Part shown: one piece after another, positions 32,254 to 40,603 of the stretch
Position numbering within the stretch: the stretch's first letter is position 1
How the letters are laid out: each line of letters opens with the position of its first letter
Assembly: GCA_021298835.1 (NCBI GenBank)
Contig: JAJTHG010000053.1
Coordinates: forward strand, 1-55,564
From: Gemmatimonadota bacterium
GTDB lineage: Bacteria; Gemmatimonadota; Gemmatimonadetes; Gemmatimonadales; Gemmatimonadaceae
Length of the DNA stretch: 55,564 nucleotides
Direction of reading: 5' to 3'
Made by a program: the position numbers and the translations under genes
The notes under the pieces: generated by a model
What the model was told of the DNA's origin: nothing
The model's database searches: none
Seen by the model: only the letters and a program-made list of their open reading frames with translations

Positions 32254-33660
32254 ATGACCTCGTTGCACGCCTCCCGCCTCGCGCGGCTCGCCCTCGCGAC
32301 CGTCGCGGTCGTGCTTCCCCTCGCGGGCTGTGCCACCGCCGGTGTGCGCGATCCGCAGTCGGCCGTGACGCGGCTCGAGCAGGCCCGGCAGCGCAACCCG
32401 CGCGCGAATGCGCCCCTCCGCGCCCTTGGCATCGCATACTACGCCGCTCGGCGCTATCCCGAGGCGCGTGCGGCCCTCGACACCGCCCGGCAGCGGGACC
32501 CGCGGGACGGCGTGACCGCCCTCTACGCCGGCCTCGCCGCCGAGGCGCAGACCGACTGGACCGGCGCGAAGGACGCCTACACCGCGTATCTCGCCGTCGG
32601 CCGTACCAAGAAGGCCCGCGAGCAGATCCGCCAGCGCCTCGCCTTCGTCTCGAAGCAGGAACTCACCGCCTCGGCGAAGGCGGCGCTCGGCCGCGAGGCC
32701 GAGATCGGCTCGTCGCCCGGGGACGCGACGACTGTCGCCGTGCCGCCCTTCCGATTCAGCGGGCCGGACACCACGCTCCGCCCGCTCGAGCGCGGTCTCG
32801 CCGACCTGCTGATCACCGACCTCGCACGGGCCCCGCGGCTGACCGTCGTCGAGCGCGACCGCGTGCAGGCGATCGTTGACGAGATCCGGCTGTCGCAGGG
32901 CGACCGGGTGGACGAGAACACCGCCGTGCGTGCCGGCCGGCTGCTGCGTGCCGGTCGCATCGTTCAGGGCGGCCTGACGCAGGTCAACGCGCAGGCCGTG
33001 CAGATGAACGCCGCCGTGGTGGACGTCGCCAACGCCGCCCCCGTCGGCTCGGCTTCGGCGGACGACCAGCTCGAGCAGCTCTTCGAGGCCGAGAAGCGCC
33101 TCGCCTTCCAGGTGCTGCAGGCGTTGGGTATCGAGCTGACACCCGAGCAGCGCGCGGCCATCGAGGTGCGCCCGACGAAGTCGTTCGCGGCCTTCCTCGC
33201 GTACAGCCGCGGACTCGCCGCCGAGGACAACCGGGATTTCTCCGCGGCAGCGTTGCTGTTCCGCGACGCCAACCGGATCGACCCGGGCTTCCGGCAGGCC
33301 GGCCAGCGTGCCACCACCGCCGAGGCCGCGGCCGCCGGCGCGCAGGTGTCGGCCACCAGCGTCGAGGCCTCGCTGTCGTCCTCCGGCGAAGGGGGCGTGG
33401 TCAACGGCGCGAAGAACGGCGAGGCGGTCAGCGGAAGCGGCGAGGGGCCCACCGCGACCCTCATCACGGCCGACGCGGTCAACGCGAGCCCGGCCAAGGC
33501 GCCGACGCTCGCGTCCGAACCGGCGACGAACACCGGGACGAGGGGCAACCCCGCGGGGGCGGTCCCGTCCCCGTCGAACGGCGCGCCGCCGGCCAATCCG
33601 ATCGCCAACCCGCCGCCCGTGCAGACGGGTCGCGTGATCATCATCATCCCGCGCCCGTGA
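32254..33660 (+). CDS. TPR and CsgG-domain lipoprotein
   Basis: A 468-residue protein with lipobox 'LPLAGC' (Cys26). Residues about 35-115 form tetratricopeptide repeats ('APLRALGIAYYAARRYPEARAALDTARQRDP'-like, in parts). Residues about 160-290 carry a CsgG/FlgO-like domain: 'TVAVPPFRFSG', 'LERGLADLLITDLARAPRLTVVERDRVQAIVDEI', 'AGRLLRAGRIVQGGL'. A further TPR-like segment and a long disordered Ser/Ala/Pro tail follow. CsgG-like proteins form or regulate outer-membrane secretion pores. The next gene, a beta-barrel, overlaps by GTGA, so the pair probably acts together at the outer membrane. Confidence 0.85.
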   Translation: MTSLHASRLARLALATVAVVLPLAGCATAGVRDPQSAVTRLEQARQRNPRANAPLRALGIAYYAARRYPEARAALDTARQRDPRDGVTALYAGLAAEAQTDWTGAKDAYTAYLAVGRTKKAREQIRQRLAFVSKQELTASAKAALGREAEIGSSPGDATTVAVPPFRFSGPDTTLRPLERGLADLLITDLARAPRLTVVERDRVQAIVDEIRLSQGDRVDENTAVRAGRLLRAGRIVQGGLTQVNAQAVQMNAAVVDVANAAPVGSASADDQLEQLFEAEKRLAFQVLQALGIELTPEQRAAIEVRPTKSFAAFLAYSRGLAAEDNRDFSAAALLFRDANRIDPGFRQAGQRATTAEAAAAGAQVSATSVEASLSSSGEGGVVNGAKNGEAVSGSGEGPTATLITADAVNASPAKAPTLASEPATNTGTRGNPAGAVPSPSNGAPPANPIANPPPVQTGRVIIIIPRP

Positions 33661-34790
33661 GCCGCGCCGTGCCCAACCGCCATTCCCTTCGCTGGACGCT
33701 CGCGGCCGCCGCGGGCCTCACCGCGGGCCTCGCTGCGGCGCCGCTCGCGGCGCCGCTCGGGGCGCAGCTCACCGACGGGCAGCTGCGCATTGCCCCGACC
33801 GCCATGTCCTGGGGCATCGCCGCGGACAGCGGTCGCGTCACGGTGTCGCAGGTCGGCATCCCGATCTTCGTCGCCGTCCCCCTCGGCGAGAAGTTCGCGG
33901 TGGACGTCGGGACGAGCTTCGCCACGTCGTCGTTCTCCCGTCGTGGCGTGTCGCGCTCGCTCTCCGGCCTGACCGACGTCCAGCTGCGCGGCGTCTGGGC
34001 GATCACCGACGCCCTCGTGCTGACCGTCGGGGTCAACGCGCCCACGGGGCAGGCGACCGTGGCCCGGGAGAACCTCGAGCTGGCCGGCATGATCGGCACC
34101 GACGTGCTCACGATGCCGGTGCCCGCCTACGGCATCGGCCCGGCCTTCACCGGTGGCCTCGTCTTCGGGGCCGACGCGGCGGGATGGAGCCTGTCGGGGG
34201 GCATGAGCGTCCGGCAGGCGACCGGCTTCCGCCCCTTCACCGACACGACCACGCGCTTCGTGCCGGGCAGCGAGTACCGGCTCGCCTTCAATGCCGATCG
34301 CGGCTACGGCAGCGGGCGGCTCGCGCTCGGCCTCTCGGGGTCCGCGTTCGGCGGGCAGACGTACGGCACCGCGGCGACGTCAACCGGCAGCCGGCTGGTG
34401 GCGCAGGCCGCGTGGGCGGGAGCGCTGGGCGACGGGAAGCCGCAACTGCTGCTCAGCGCATGGCACCTCTTCGCCGCAGCGGGCGAGTTCAACTCGCTGC
34501 CGATCCCGTCGCAGAACCTGAGCAACGTGCAGGTGGCGATCGGCTTCGGGGCGGGCGCGGCGACGATCGAGCCCACCGTCGAGGCGCGGCTGTGGAACGC
34601 AGGCACGGGCCGCACCGCGACGCTCGCCATTCTGGGGCTGCGCACGCGCATCCCGGTCGGCGACTACACCGTCTCTCCGGGGGCGGCGTTCGGCCTCGGG
34701 ACGTTCGGGCACAGCCTCGGCGTCAGCGTACCGTTCGAGGGGAACGCCACCGGCTACCGCCTGACGCTCGGGATGGGCCGCAGCTTCTGA
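33657..34790 (+). CDS. Outer-membrane beta-barrel protein
   Basis: A 377-residue protein from GTG 33657, coupled to the CsgG-type lipoprotein gene. Signal peptide about 1-37 ends 'APLGAQL'. The mature protein is made of short alternating Gly/aromatic strands ('LRGVWAITDALVLTVGVNAPTG', 'WSLSGGMSVRQATGFRPF', 'YRLAFNADRGYGSGRLALGLSGSAFG') and ends 'TLGMGRSF', the BAM recognition pattern. Porin or transporter function is undetermined. Confidence 0.8.
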   Translation: MSRAVPNRHSLRWTLAAAAGLTAGLAAAPLAAPLGAQLTDGQLRIAPTAMSWGIAADSGRVTVSQVGIPIFVAVPLGEKFAVDVGTSFATSSFSRRGVSRSLSGLTDVQLRGVWAITDALVLTVGVNAPTGQATVARENLELAGMIGTDVLTMPVPAYGIGPAFTGGLVFGADAAGWSLSGGMSVRQATGFRPFTDTTTRFVPGSEYRLAFNADRGYGSGRLALGLSGSAFGGQTYGTAATSTGSRLVAQAAWAGALGDGKPQLLLSAWHLFAAAGEFNSLPIPSQNLSNVQVAIGFGAGAATIEPTVEARLWNAGTGRTATLAILGLRTRIPVGDYTVSPGAAFGLGTFGHSLGVSVPFEGNATGYRLTLGMGRSF

Positions 34791-34802
34791 CCGCGCGGCC
34801 GG

Positions 34803-34829
34803 GGAGGCGTCCCGCCGGTGGGCGCCTCC
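34803..34829 (+). terminator. Hairpin after the beta-barrel gene
   Basis: GGAGGCG (34803-34809), 13-nt loop, CGCCTCC (34823-34829). It lies 12 nt past the stop and 12 nt before the yebC promoter box. There is no T tract. Confidence 0.45.
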
Positions 34830-34841
34830 ACGGGCGGCCGT

Positions 34842-34854
34842 TATCTTTGACGGC
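34842..34854 (+). promoter_or_regulatory. Leaderless-type -10 box before yebC
   Basis: TATCTT at 34842-34847, 7 nt, ATG 34855. No ribosome site. This is the prototype of the recurrent motif. Confidence 0.65.
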
Positions 34855-35598
34855 ATGGCCGGGCACAGCAAATGGAAGCAGATCAAGCACTACAAGGCCG
34901 CGACCGATGCCAAGCGCGGGGCCTTGTTCACGAAGCTCATCCGCGAGATCACCGTCGCCGCCAAGGCGGGCGGGGGGGACCCGGACGGCAACCCGCGCCT
35001 GCGCACCGCGATCGAGAGCGCCAAGGCGCAATCCATGCCCAAGGAGAACATCGAGCGCGCGATCAAGAAGGGCACCGGCGAGCTCGAGGGAGTGGAGTAT
35101 CAGGAGGTCCTCTACGAGGCCTACGGACCCGGCGGCTCGGCCCTGATGATCCAGGCGCTGACCGACAACCCGACGCGCACCGTGGCCGACGTGCGGGCCA
35201 AGCTCTCGCGCGGCGGAGGCAACCTTGGGGCGGTGAACTCGGTCGCCTTCCTTTTCGACCGCAAGGGCGTCATCACGATCGAGCGAGGCCGCGGGGACGA
35301 GGACACCGTCATGGAAGCCGCGCTCGACGCCGGTGCCGAGGATTTCGTGGCCGAGCCCGAGGGCTACACGGTGTACACCGAACCGTCGCTGCTGCACGCC
35401 GTGAAGCAGGCGCTCGATGGCCGCGGCCTGGTGGCCGCCGACGCCCAGCTGGAGTGGGTGCCCAAGTCGCGGGTGGACGTCATCGGTGACGCGGCGAAGC
35501 AGCTCGTGAAGCTCATCGACACGCTCGAGGATCTCGACGACGTGCAGAAGGTCGAGGGCAACTTCGACCTGGACGACGCCGCGCTCGAGGGGGCCTGA
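34855..35598 (+). CDS. yebC: YebC/PmpR-family protein (TACO1-like)
   Basis: A 247-residue cytoplasmic protein with the invariant start 'MAGHSKWKQIKHYKAATDAKRG' (in parts) and 'FTKLIREITVAAKAGGGDPDGNPRLRTAI', 'PKENIERAIKKGTGEL', 'YEAYGPGGSALMIQALTDNPTRT'. Length is usual. YebC proteins were first described as transcriptional regulators; YebC2-type members and TACO1 assist ribosomes on proline-rich stretches. The link with ruvC-ruvA downstream is conserved in many bacteria. Confidence 0.97.
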   Translation: MAGHSKWKQIKHYKAATDAKRGALFTKLIREITVAAKAGGGDPDGNPRLRTAIESAKAQSMPKENIERAIKKGTGELEGVEYQEVLYEAYGPGGSALMIQALTDNPTRTVADVRAKLSRGGGNLGAVNSVAFLFDRKGVITIERGRGDEDTVMEAALDAGAEDFVAEPEGYTVYTEPSLLHAVKQALDGRGLVAADAQLEWVPKSRVDVIGDAAKQLVKLIDTLEDLDDVQKVEGNFDLDDAALEGA

Positions 35599-35602
35599 GC
35601 CC

Positions 35603-36139
35603 CTGGCGAGCGCCCCCGCGCACACGTTCCTCGGCGTCGACCCCGGTTCGGCGGTGACCGGCTTCGGCGTGGTGCGCCGGCTCGGGAGCGCGCCGCCCAC
35701 GCTGGTCGAGTGCGGCGTCATTCGCACCGACGCCGCCCGCCCGCTCGCCGAGCGCCTGCGCGACATCCATGACGGCGTGCGCGACCTGCTCGGGCGCCAC
35801 GTGCCCGATACGGTGGTCGTCGAGGACATCTTCTTCGGCCGGAATCCCCGCACGACGGCGGTGCTCGGCCACGCGCGCGGCGTGATCCTCCTCGCCGCGG
35901 CCCAGGCGGGGTGCGAGCTCGTCGAGCTGTCGCCGGCCCGCATCAAGAAGGCGGTCACCGGCGCCGGTGCCGCCACGAAGGAGCAAGTGCAGTACATGGT
36001 GATGCAACTGCTCCGCCTGGCGCGGCCGCCGCAGCCGGCGGACGCCGCCGACGGCGTGGCCGCCGCGCTGGCCGTCGCGCTGGGCGGACGGCCGCTCGCC
36101 GCCCCACCGGTCGTGGCGCTGCCCGCAGGACGCGCATGA
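35603..36139 (+). CDS. ruvC: Holliday junction endonuclease RuvC (CTG start)
   Basis: A 178-residue resolvase. The conserved N-terminus 'TFLGVDPGSAVTGFGVVRR', with the first catalytic Asp, must be included, yet no ATG, GTG or TTG exists in frame upstream of it. CTG 35603 is the only plausible start, with GAGGGGG (35587-35593) 9 nt before it. GTG 35654 would cut off the catalytic Asp. Other acidic residues are in 'VVVEDIFFGRN' and 'PADAADGVAAALAVAL'. 'SPARIKKAVTGAGAATKEQVQYMV' is typical. It begins 4 nt after yebC and overlaps ruvA by ATGA. Confidence 0.9.
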   Translation: MASAPAHTFLGVDPGSAVTGFGVVRRLGSAPPTLVECGVIRTDAARPLAERLRDIHDGVRDLLGRHVPDTVVVEDIFFGRNPRTTAVLGHARGVILLAAAQAGCELVELSPARIKKAVTGAGAATKEQVQYMVMQLLRLARPPQPADAADGVAAALAVALGGRPLAAPPVVALPAGRA

Positions 36140-36732
36140 TCGCCCAGGTCACCGGAACCCTCGTCGCCAAGGACCTCGACCGCGCCGAGATCCTCACCGC
36201 CGGCGGACTGGCGTACGAGATCGCGATCCCGCTGAGCGCGTTCGAACGGCTTCCCGACCCGAGCAAGCCGGCGACGCTGCACACACACCTCGTCGTGCGC
36301 GAGGACGCCTGGGAGCTCTACGGGTTCACGACGCCGCACGAACGCGCGGTCTTCCGGCGCCTGCTCGATGCCAAGGGGGTGGGCCCGGCGCTGGCGCTCG
36401 GGCTCGTCTCGACGCTCACCGCCGACGGCGTCGTGCGGGCGATTCGCGAGAAGGACGTCGCGACCCTCACCGGCGTCCCCCGCGTGGGTCGGAAGAAGGC
36501 CCAGCAACTGGTACTCGACCTCGCCGAGAAGCTCGACGACCTCGCCGCACCGGGCGCGCCTCGGCCGCTCTCCGGTGGTGCCGCCAGCGACGACGCCCTC
36601 CGCGCCCTCGTCTCGCTCGGCTACTCATCGGCCGAGGCGGAGCGCGCGGTGCGAGCGGCGCTCGATTCCGGGAGCGGTGGTGCAGCCCCGGACGTGATCC
36701 GCGCGGCCTTGTCCGAACTCAACCGTCGCTGA
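36136..36732 (+). CDS. ruvA: Holliday junction branch-migration protein RuvA
   Basis: A 198-residue protein. Domain I OB-fold 'MIAQVTGTLVAKDLDRAEI...YEIAIPLSAFERLP', 'REDAWELYGFTTPHERAVFRRLL'. Domain II helix-hairpin-helix pair 'KGVGPALALGLVS' and 'VPRVGRKKAQQLVLDLAEKL'. Domain III after a short linker ('SDDALRALVSLGYSSAEAERAV'), which contacts RuvB. RuvB itself is 2.8 kb downstream, behind two envelope genes. Confidence 0.96.
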   Translation: MIAQVTGTLVAKDLDRAEILTAGGLAYEIAIPLSAFERLPDPSKPATLHTHLVVREDAWELYGFTTPHERAVFRRLLDAKGVGPALALGLVSTLTADGVVRAIREKDVATLTGVPRVGRKKAQQLVLDLAEKLDDLAAPGAPRPLSGGAASDDALRALVSLGYSSAEAERAVRAALDSGSGGAAPDVIRAALSELNRR

Positions 36733-36871
36733 CCGCCGCGAGGCGACCTCGGCCTCGCTGGTCGCAGAACCACCGCTGCATTTGCGGGTACGATGCCGCA
36801 GGTTTCCGCCGTCGGCGGCGGCCGGATGGATGCGAGAGTGCCATCGGAAGCACGCTCGGCACCTCGCAGAA

Positions 36872-36895
36872 TGACAGAAAATCGCCGATTTGTCA
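36872..36895. promoter_or_regulatory. AT-rich overlapping dyads upstream of the ZU5 lipoprotein gene
   Basis: AAATCG-C-CGATTT (36879-36891) is a perfect 13-bp palindrome lying within TGACA...TGTCA (36872-36895). The block is distinctly AT-rich in a GC-rich region and lies about 130 nt before the gene. The rest of the 288-bp gap (36733-37020) has no gene. It is a candidate regulator binding site. Confidence 0.45.
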
Positions 36896-36970
36896 CTCTG
36901 CTGGATTCGATCATCACGCCTCAGGCACGTGGGCGTGCCCACCGTCACGGCGGCCGCAGGCCGTGGCCCG

Positions 36971-37017
36971 TACCTTGTATGGGAGTGAAGCCCGTTCCTT
37001 CACCCCAGAGGAGAGAG
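36971..37017 (+). promoter_or_regulatory. Promoter box and strong ribosome site for the ZU5 lipoprotein gene
   Basis: TACCTT (36971-36976) overlapping TTGTAT (36975-36980) is the likely -10 region. AGAGGAGAGAG (37007-37017) is the strongest Shine-Dalgarno in the window, 3 nt before ATG 37021 counted from its last G. The leader would be about 30 nt. Confidence 0.5.
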
Positions 37018-37020
37018 TCC

Positions 37021-38115
37021 ATGTCGCAGTTCCGTCAACTCGTCCTCGCCGCGACCATCGTTGGCATCGCGGCGTGCGCCGAGCAGGAAGACCAGACCTT
37101 GCCGTTCGATCCGGCGACGACGACGACGTCGCAGGGAACCGTCACCGGTTCAGGCGGCATCGTAACGCTCGCGTCCGGCGCTGAGGTGGCCTTCCCGTCC
37201 GGCGCCCTGAGCGGCTCGTCACAGGTCACCGTGACCGGCGTCGCCAACCCCACGCTGCCGGCCGGCATCGGCACGGCGCTCGGGACCCGGAGCATCCAGG
37301 TCGGCGCGGCCGGCGGGGCCGCGCTGGTGAACCCCGCGCGGCTCACGTTGATCGCGCCGGAGGTGCGGACGAACGCGAACGGCTGGCTGACCGACTTCGC
37401 GATCACGACGTCTGCCGGGACCGAGATCGCGCCGGACGTCGGCGTGGACCTCAGCAATGGCCGCATCATCGGCAACATCCCGTCGTTCGGCACGATCACG
37501 CCGGTCATTCCCCCGGCCTCGGAACTGGTGACGGTGACGCGCGGCGTGTCGGCGAGCGTGGTGGGGTCGGGCGATCTGTTCACCGGTCCCGTCCGGACGA
37601 TCTCGCAGAGCTGCCGCGCCCGCGCGGTGACGGGCAACACGATCCCGGCCTGCGCCGGCTTCACGGCGTCGGCGTCGGGTTCGCTGCTCGACCAGGTGGG
37701 CGAGGCCCGGCTGGCGCGCCCCCGTATCGACGGCTCGATCACCCTCGCCACGGACCCGCGGCTCGTCGGCGGCTCGGCGGCGACGGGAAGCATCACCATG
37801 CGCGCGGTGGTGCGCGTGCGGCAGGCCGGCACGTCAGCCGGCGGCGTGGGTGCCTTGATCCCGGTGGAGGTGTCGCTCGTGGCCAGCTCGACCTCACGCG
37901 TCAGCCAGGCCCAGAACACGAACATCCTCACGCTGACGGGCTTCACGGTCAGCGTCGCCCGGCCGGCATTCGGCTCGACCGGCACGGTCCCGAGCTTCCA
38001 GATCGTGCCGACCAGCGCGACCACCGGCTCGTTCGTGTACACGGGCACGGTGAACCTCGGCAGCGGTACGACCGGCCAGATCCAGGCCCGGTTCCCCTTC
38101 AACATCGGGTACTGA
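37021..38115 (+). CDS. ZU5-like domain lipoprotein
   Basis: A 364-residue protein with lipobox 'GIAAC' (Cys19). Residues about 40-75 look like a ZU5 module ('GGIVTLASGAEVAFPSGALSGSSQVTVTG'-like, in parts), repeated more weakly around 'VGVDLSNGRIIGNIPSFGTITPV'. The rest is Thr/Ser/Ala-rich beta sequence with one Cys pair (near 'SQSCRARAVTGNTIPAC'). It is probably an exposed surface or periplasmic lipoprotein. No enzymatic motif is visible. It is followed after 6 nt by a barrel gene, so the two may form a complex. Confidence 0.75.
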   Translation: MSQFRQLVLAATIVGIAACAEQEDQTLPFDPATTTTSQGTVTGSGGIVTLASGAEVAFPSGALSGSSQVTVTGVANPTLPAGIGTALGTRSIQVGAAGGAALVNPARLTLIAPEVRTNANGWLTDFAITTSAGTEIAPDVGVDLSNGRIIGNIPSFGTITPVIPPASELVTVTRGVSASVVGSGDLFTGPVRTISQSCRARAVTGNTIPACAGFTASASGSLLDQVGEARLARPRIDGSITLATDPRLVGGSAATGSITMRAVVRVRQAGTSAGGVGALIPVEVSLVASSTSRVSQAQNTNILTLTGFTVSVARPAFGSTGTVPSFQIVPTSATTGSFVYTGTVNLGSGTTGQIQARFPFNIGY

Positions 38116-38121
38116 TCGCCC

Positions 38122-39447
38122 ATGATGCGCATGTTCCGTACGGCCGTCGCGACGCTGGGCGTCGTGGCGGCGCTCCCCGGCGGCGTTGCCGCGCAGCTGT
38201 CCCCCGTCCCGGCCGCCAATGGCGTCGCGGGAGCGTACCTGACCCTGGCCCGGGGCCATGAGGCGCTGTGGATCAACCCGGCGAACCTCGGGCTTGCGGG
38301 CGGGCCCTCGGTGTCGCTGGGCCTCGCGAACTTCGGTGCGTCGTTCTCCGCCCTCGGCCTCGACTTGGAGCAGGTGCGGAAGCTCGCCGATGGAGGCACC
38401 TTCGACGCCGCGGCGCGCGCCCAGATCCTCGGCAAGATCCCGTCGGACGGCGCGAACATCCGCGGGCAGGTGCTCGTCCCCGTCATCGGGCTACAGATCG
38501 GCAAGCTCGCGTTCGGCCTCGGGGCCGGCGCGGTGTACGACTACAACGTCGGGCGCGACATGGTGGACCTCGCGCTGAACGGCTACAACCAGAGCCGCGT
38601 GGACTACCGGATCGGCAACACGAACGGCCGGCAGGCCACGTACTTCGACGCGGCGGTGGCCTACGGGCAGCGCTTCGGGCCGATCGCACTCGGCGTGACG
38701 GGCCATTACATCGTGCCGCGGGCGATCGACAACTGGCGGATCTTCGAGCCCGAGTTCGATCTCGTCAACCGCACGATGCGCATGCAGGCCTTCACGGCCG
38801 GCACCAACGCCGGCAGCGGCTTCTCGGTGGACGTGGGCGGCACGGCGAACCTCGGGATCCTGACCGTGTCGGCCGTACTGCAGAACGTGGCCGGGAACGT
38901 CACGTGGAACGAGGACAACCTCGCCTACCGCCAGTTCGCGTTCGACAACACCAACGTGGGCGACGCCGGCGAGGTGCTGGCCGACCAGTTCTCGGCCGGC
39001 ACGGCGCCGCTGACGGCGACATCGCCGCTCGGCGCGATCCAGACGGCGGACGGGCTGTTCAGCCGGGCGTTCCTCCCGCGCACGCTGCGGGTGGGCTCGC
39101 ACCTGAAGCTCCCGGTCCTCGGGACGCGCGTCTCGGCGCAGTACAACAACCAGCTGCAGGAGGGCTTCCTGGGCGGCTTCTGGAAGAGCTCGGTCTCCGT
39201 CGGCCTGGCGCAGAAGATCCTCTTCTTCACGCCCAGCATCGGCTACGCGAGGCAGCTCTCCGGCGCGGAGACGACGCTTTCGTCGGTCGTCGCGGCCGCG
39301 CAGGCGCAGTCGGACGGGCAGCTCCTGACGGCCGGCCTCGGGCTCGGGCCGCTGAACATCGCGGTGGCGCAGCTGACCGACGGCCGGCGGTCGAACACGG
39401 ATCGCGAGGGCCTGATGGTATCGGTAGGGCTGACGCTGGGCTTCTAG
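38122..39447 (+). CDS. Outer-membrane beta-barrel protein (DUF5723/PorV-like)
   Basis: A 441-residue protein. Signal peptide about 1-25 ('LPGGVAAQL'). '[33 protein letters not shown]' is the FadL/PorV/DUF5723-type N-terminal plug region (in short parts). Barrel strands continue to a terminal 'VSVGLTLGF'. '[24 protein letters not shown]' is another typical segment. It could be a substrate channel or a secretion-linked barrel; nothing distinguishes these from sequence alone. A strong hairpin ends the unit. Confidence 0.8.
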   Translation: MMRMFRTAVATLGVVAALPGGVAAQLSPVPAANGVAGAYLTLARGHEALWINPANLGLAGGPSVSLGLANFGASFSALGLDLEQVRKLADGGTFDAAARAQILGKIPSDGANIRGQVLVPVIGLQIGKLAFGLGAGAVYDYNVGRDMVDLALNGYNQSRVDYRIGNTNGRQATYFDAAVAYGQRFGPIALGVTGHYIVPRAIDNWRIFEPEFDLVNRTMRMQAFTAGTNAGSGFSVDVGGTANLGILTVSAVLQNVAGNVTWNEDNLAYRQFAFDNTNVGDAGEVLADQFSAGTAPLTATSPLGAIQTADGLFSRAFLPRTLRVGSHLKLPVLGTRVSAQYNNQLQEGFLGGFWKSSVSVGLAQKILFFTPSIGYARQLSGAETTLSSVVAAAQAQSDGQLLTAGLGLGPLNIAVAQLTDGRRSNTDREGLMVSVGLTLGF

Positions 39448-39471
39448 TTCCCGCGCGGCCGGTCGGCCAAG

Positions 39472-39500
39472 GGGCGAAGGCGCGATCCGCGCCTTCGCCC
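39472..39500 (+). terminator. Perfect 13-bp hairpin before ruvB
   Basis: GGGCGAAGGCGCG (39472-39484), loop ATC, CGCGCCTTCGCCC (39488-39500). TTCGCTGTATCTT follows, partly T-rich and overlapping the ruvB promoter box. Confidence 0.7.
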
Positions 39501-39507
39501 TTCGCTG

Positions 39508-39520
39508 TATCTTCCCGGTC
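39508..39520 (+). promoter_or_regulatory. Leaderless-type -10 box before ruvB
   Basis: TATCTT (39508-39513), 7 nt, GTG 39521. There is no ribosome site. It lets ruvB be expressed separately from ruvCA. Confidence 0.65.
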
Positions 39521-40543
39521 GTGTCCCGCCCCGAGATCACCACGCCCGACGCGCTGGGCGACGAGTCCGTCGTCGAGCTCTCGCTCCGCCCCCAGCGGCT
39601 GGCGGAGTTCATCGGGCAGGAGCGGGTGAAGGATTCGCTGCGGATCGCGATCGACGCGGCCATGGGCCGCAAGGAGCCGCTCGACCACACGCTGTTCTTC
39701 GGCCCGCCGGGGCTGGGCAAGACGACGCTCGCGGAGCTGATCGCGCGCGAGCTCGGCGTGAACATCCGGACGACGTCCGGGCCGGCGCTCGAGAAGCCCG
39801 GGGACCTCGTCGGGACGCTCACCAACCTCCGGCGCGGCGACATTCTCTTCATAGACGAGATCCACCGGCTGCGGCCGGTGATCGAGGAGTTCCTCTATCC
39901 GGCGATGGAGGACTTCAAGATCGACATCCGGCTCTCCGAGGGGCCGCGCGCGCAGACGATCACCATGCCGGTCGAGCGCTTCACGCTGGTCGGGGCGACG
40001 ACGCGTCTCGGCATGCTGACCGCGCCGATGCGGGCGCGGTTCGGCATCGTGCAGCGGCTCAACTACTACCCGGTCGAAGACCTCGGCCTCGTCGTCCGCC
40101 GCACGGCCGACCTGCTCGGGGTGACCATGGACGAGGAGGGCGGCTTCGAGATCGCCCGCCGCTCGCGCGGGACGCCCCGCGTGGCCAACCGCCTGCTGCG
40201 CCGCGTGCGCGACTACGCGCAGGTGAAGGCGACGGGCCACGTGACGAAGCCGGTCGCCGACGACGCGCTCGCGCTGCTCGACGTGGACGCCTTCGGGCTC
40301 GACGACATGGACGCGCGTATCCTGCGCATGCTGATCGAGAAGTTCGACGGCGGGCCGGTCGGCGTGGCGTCGCTCGGCGCGGCGATCGGCGAGGAGCCGG
40401 ACACGATCGAGGAGGTGTACGAGCCGTACCTGGTGCAGCACGGATTCCTGCAGCGGACCGCGCGGGGCCGGGTGGCGACACCGCTGGCGTACCGGCACTT
40501 CGGGTACGCGCCACCGACGGGCGTGCAGGGCGAACTGCTGTAG
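39521..40543 (+). CDS. ruvB: Holliday junction branch-migration ATPase RuvB
   Basis: A 340-residue AAA+ motor. '[25 protein letters not shown]', Walker A '[15 protein letters not shown]', Walker B '[16 protein letters not shown]', sensor 1 '[18 protein letters not shown]' and C-terminal winged helix ('[17 protein letters not shown]') are all intact. Length is normal. The GTG start is fixed by the TATCTT box 7 nt upstream and by the usual short N-terminus. Confidence 0.97.
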   Translation: MSRPEITTPDALGDESVVELSLRPQRLAEFIGQERVKDSLRIAIDAAMGRKEPLDHTLFFGPPGLGKTTLAELIARELGVNIRTTSGPALEKPGDLVGTLTNLRRGDILFIDEIHRLRPVIEEFLYPAMEDFKIDIRLSEGPRAQTITMPVERFTLVGATTRLGMLTAPMRARFGIVQRLNYYPVEDLGLVVRRTADLLGVTMDEEGGFEIARRSRGTPRVANRLLRRVRDYAQVKATGHVTKPVADDALALLDVDAFGLDDMDARILRMLIEKFDGGPVGVASLGAAIGEEPDTIEEVYEPYLVQHGFLQRTARGRVATPLAYRHFGYAPPTGVQGELL

Positions 40544-40550
40544 GCGGCCC

Positions 40551-40583
40551 GGCCCGCGGCGCGCGCTGCCGGCGGCGCGGGCC
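40551..40583 (+). terminator. GC-rich hairpin between ruvB and queA
   Basis: GGCCCGCG (40551-40558) pairs with CGCGGGCC (40576-40583), with a GC-rich 17-nt loop that can extend the stem partly. There is no T tract. The 60-bp gap holds no clear promoter. Confidence 0.4.
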
Positions 40584-40603
40584 GCGCCCCCCGACCTCGC
40601 ACG

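Noticed and set aside
35654..36139. RuvC starting at GTG 35654
   Set aside because: This start removes the conserved DPGS motif with the first catalytic Asp, so CTG 35603 is preferred.
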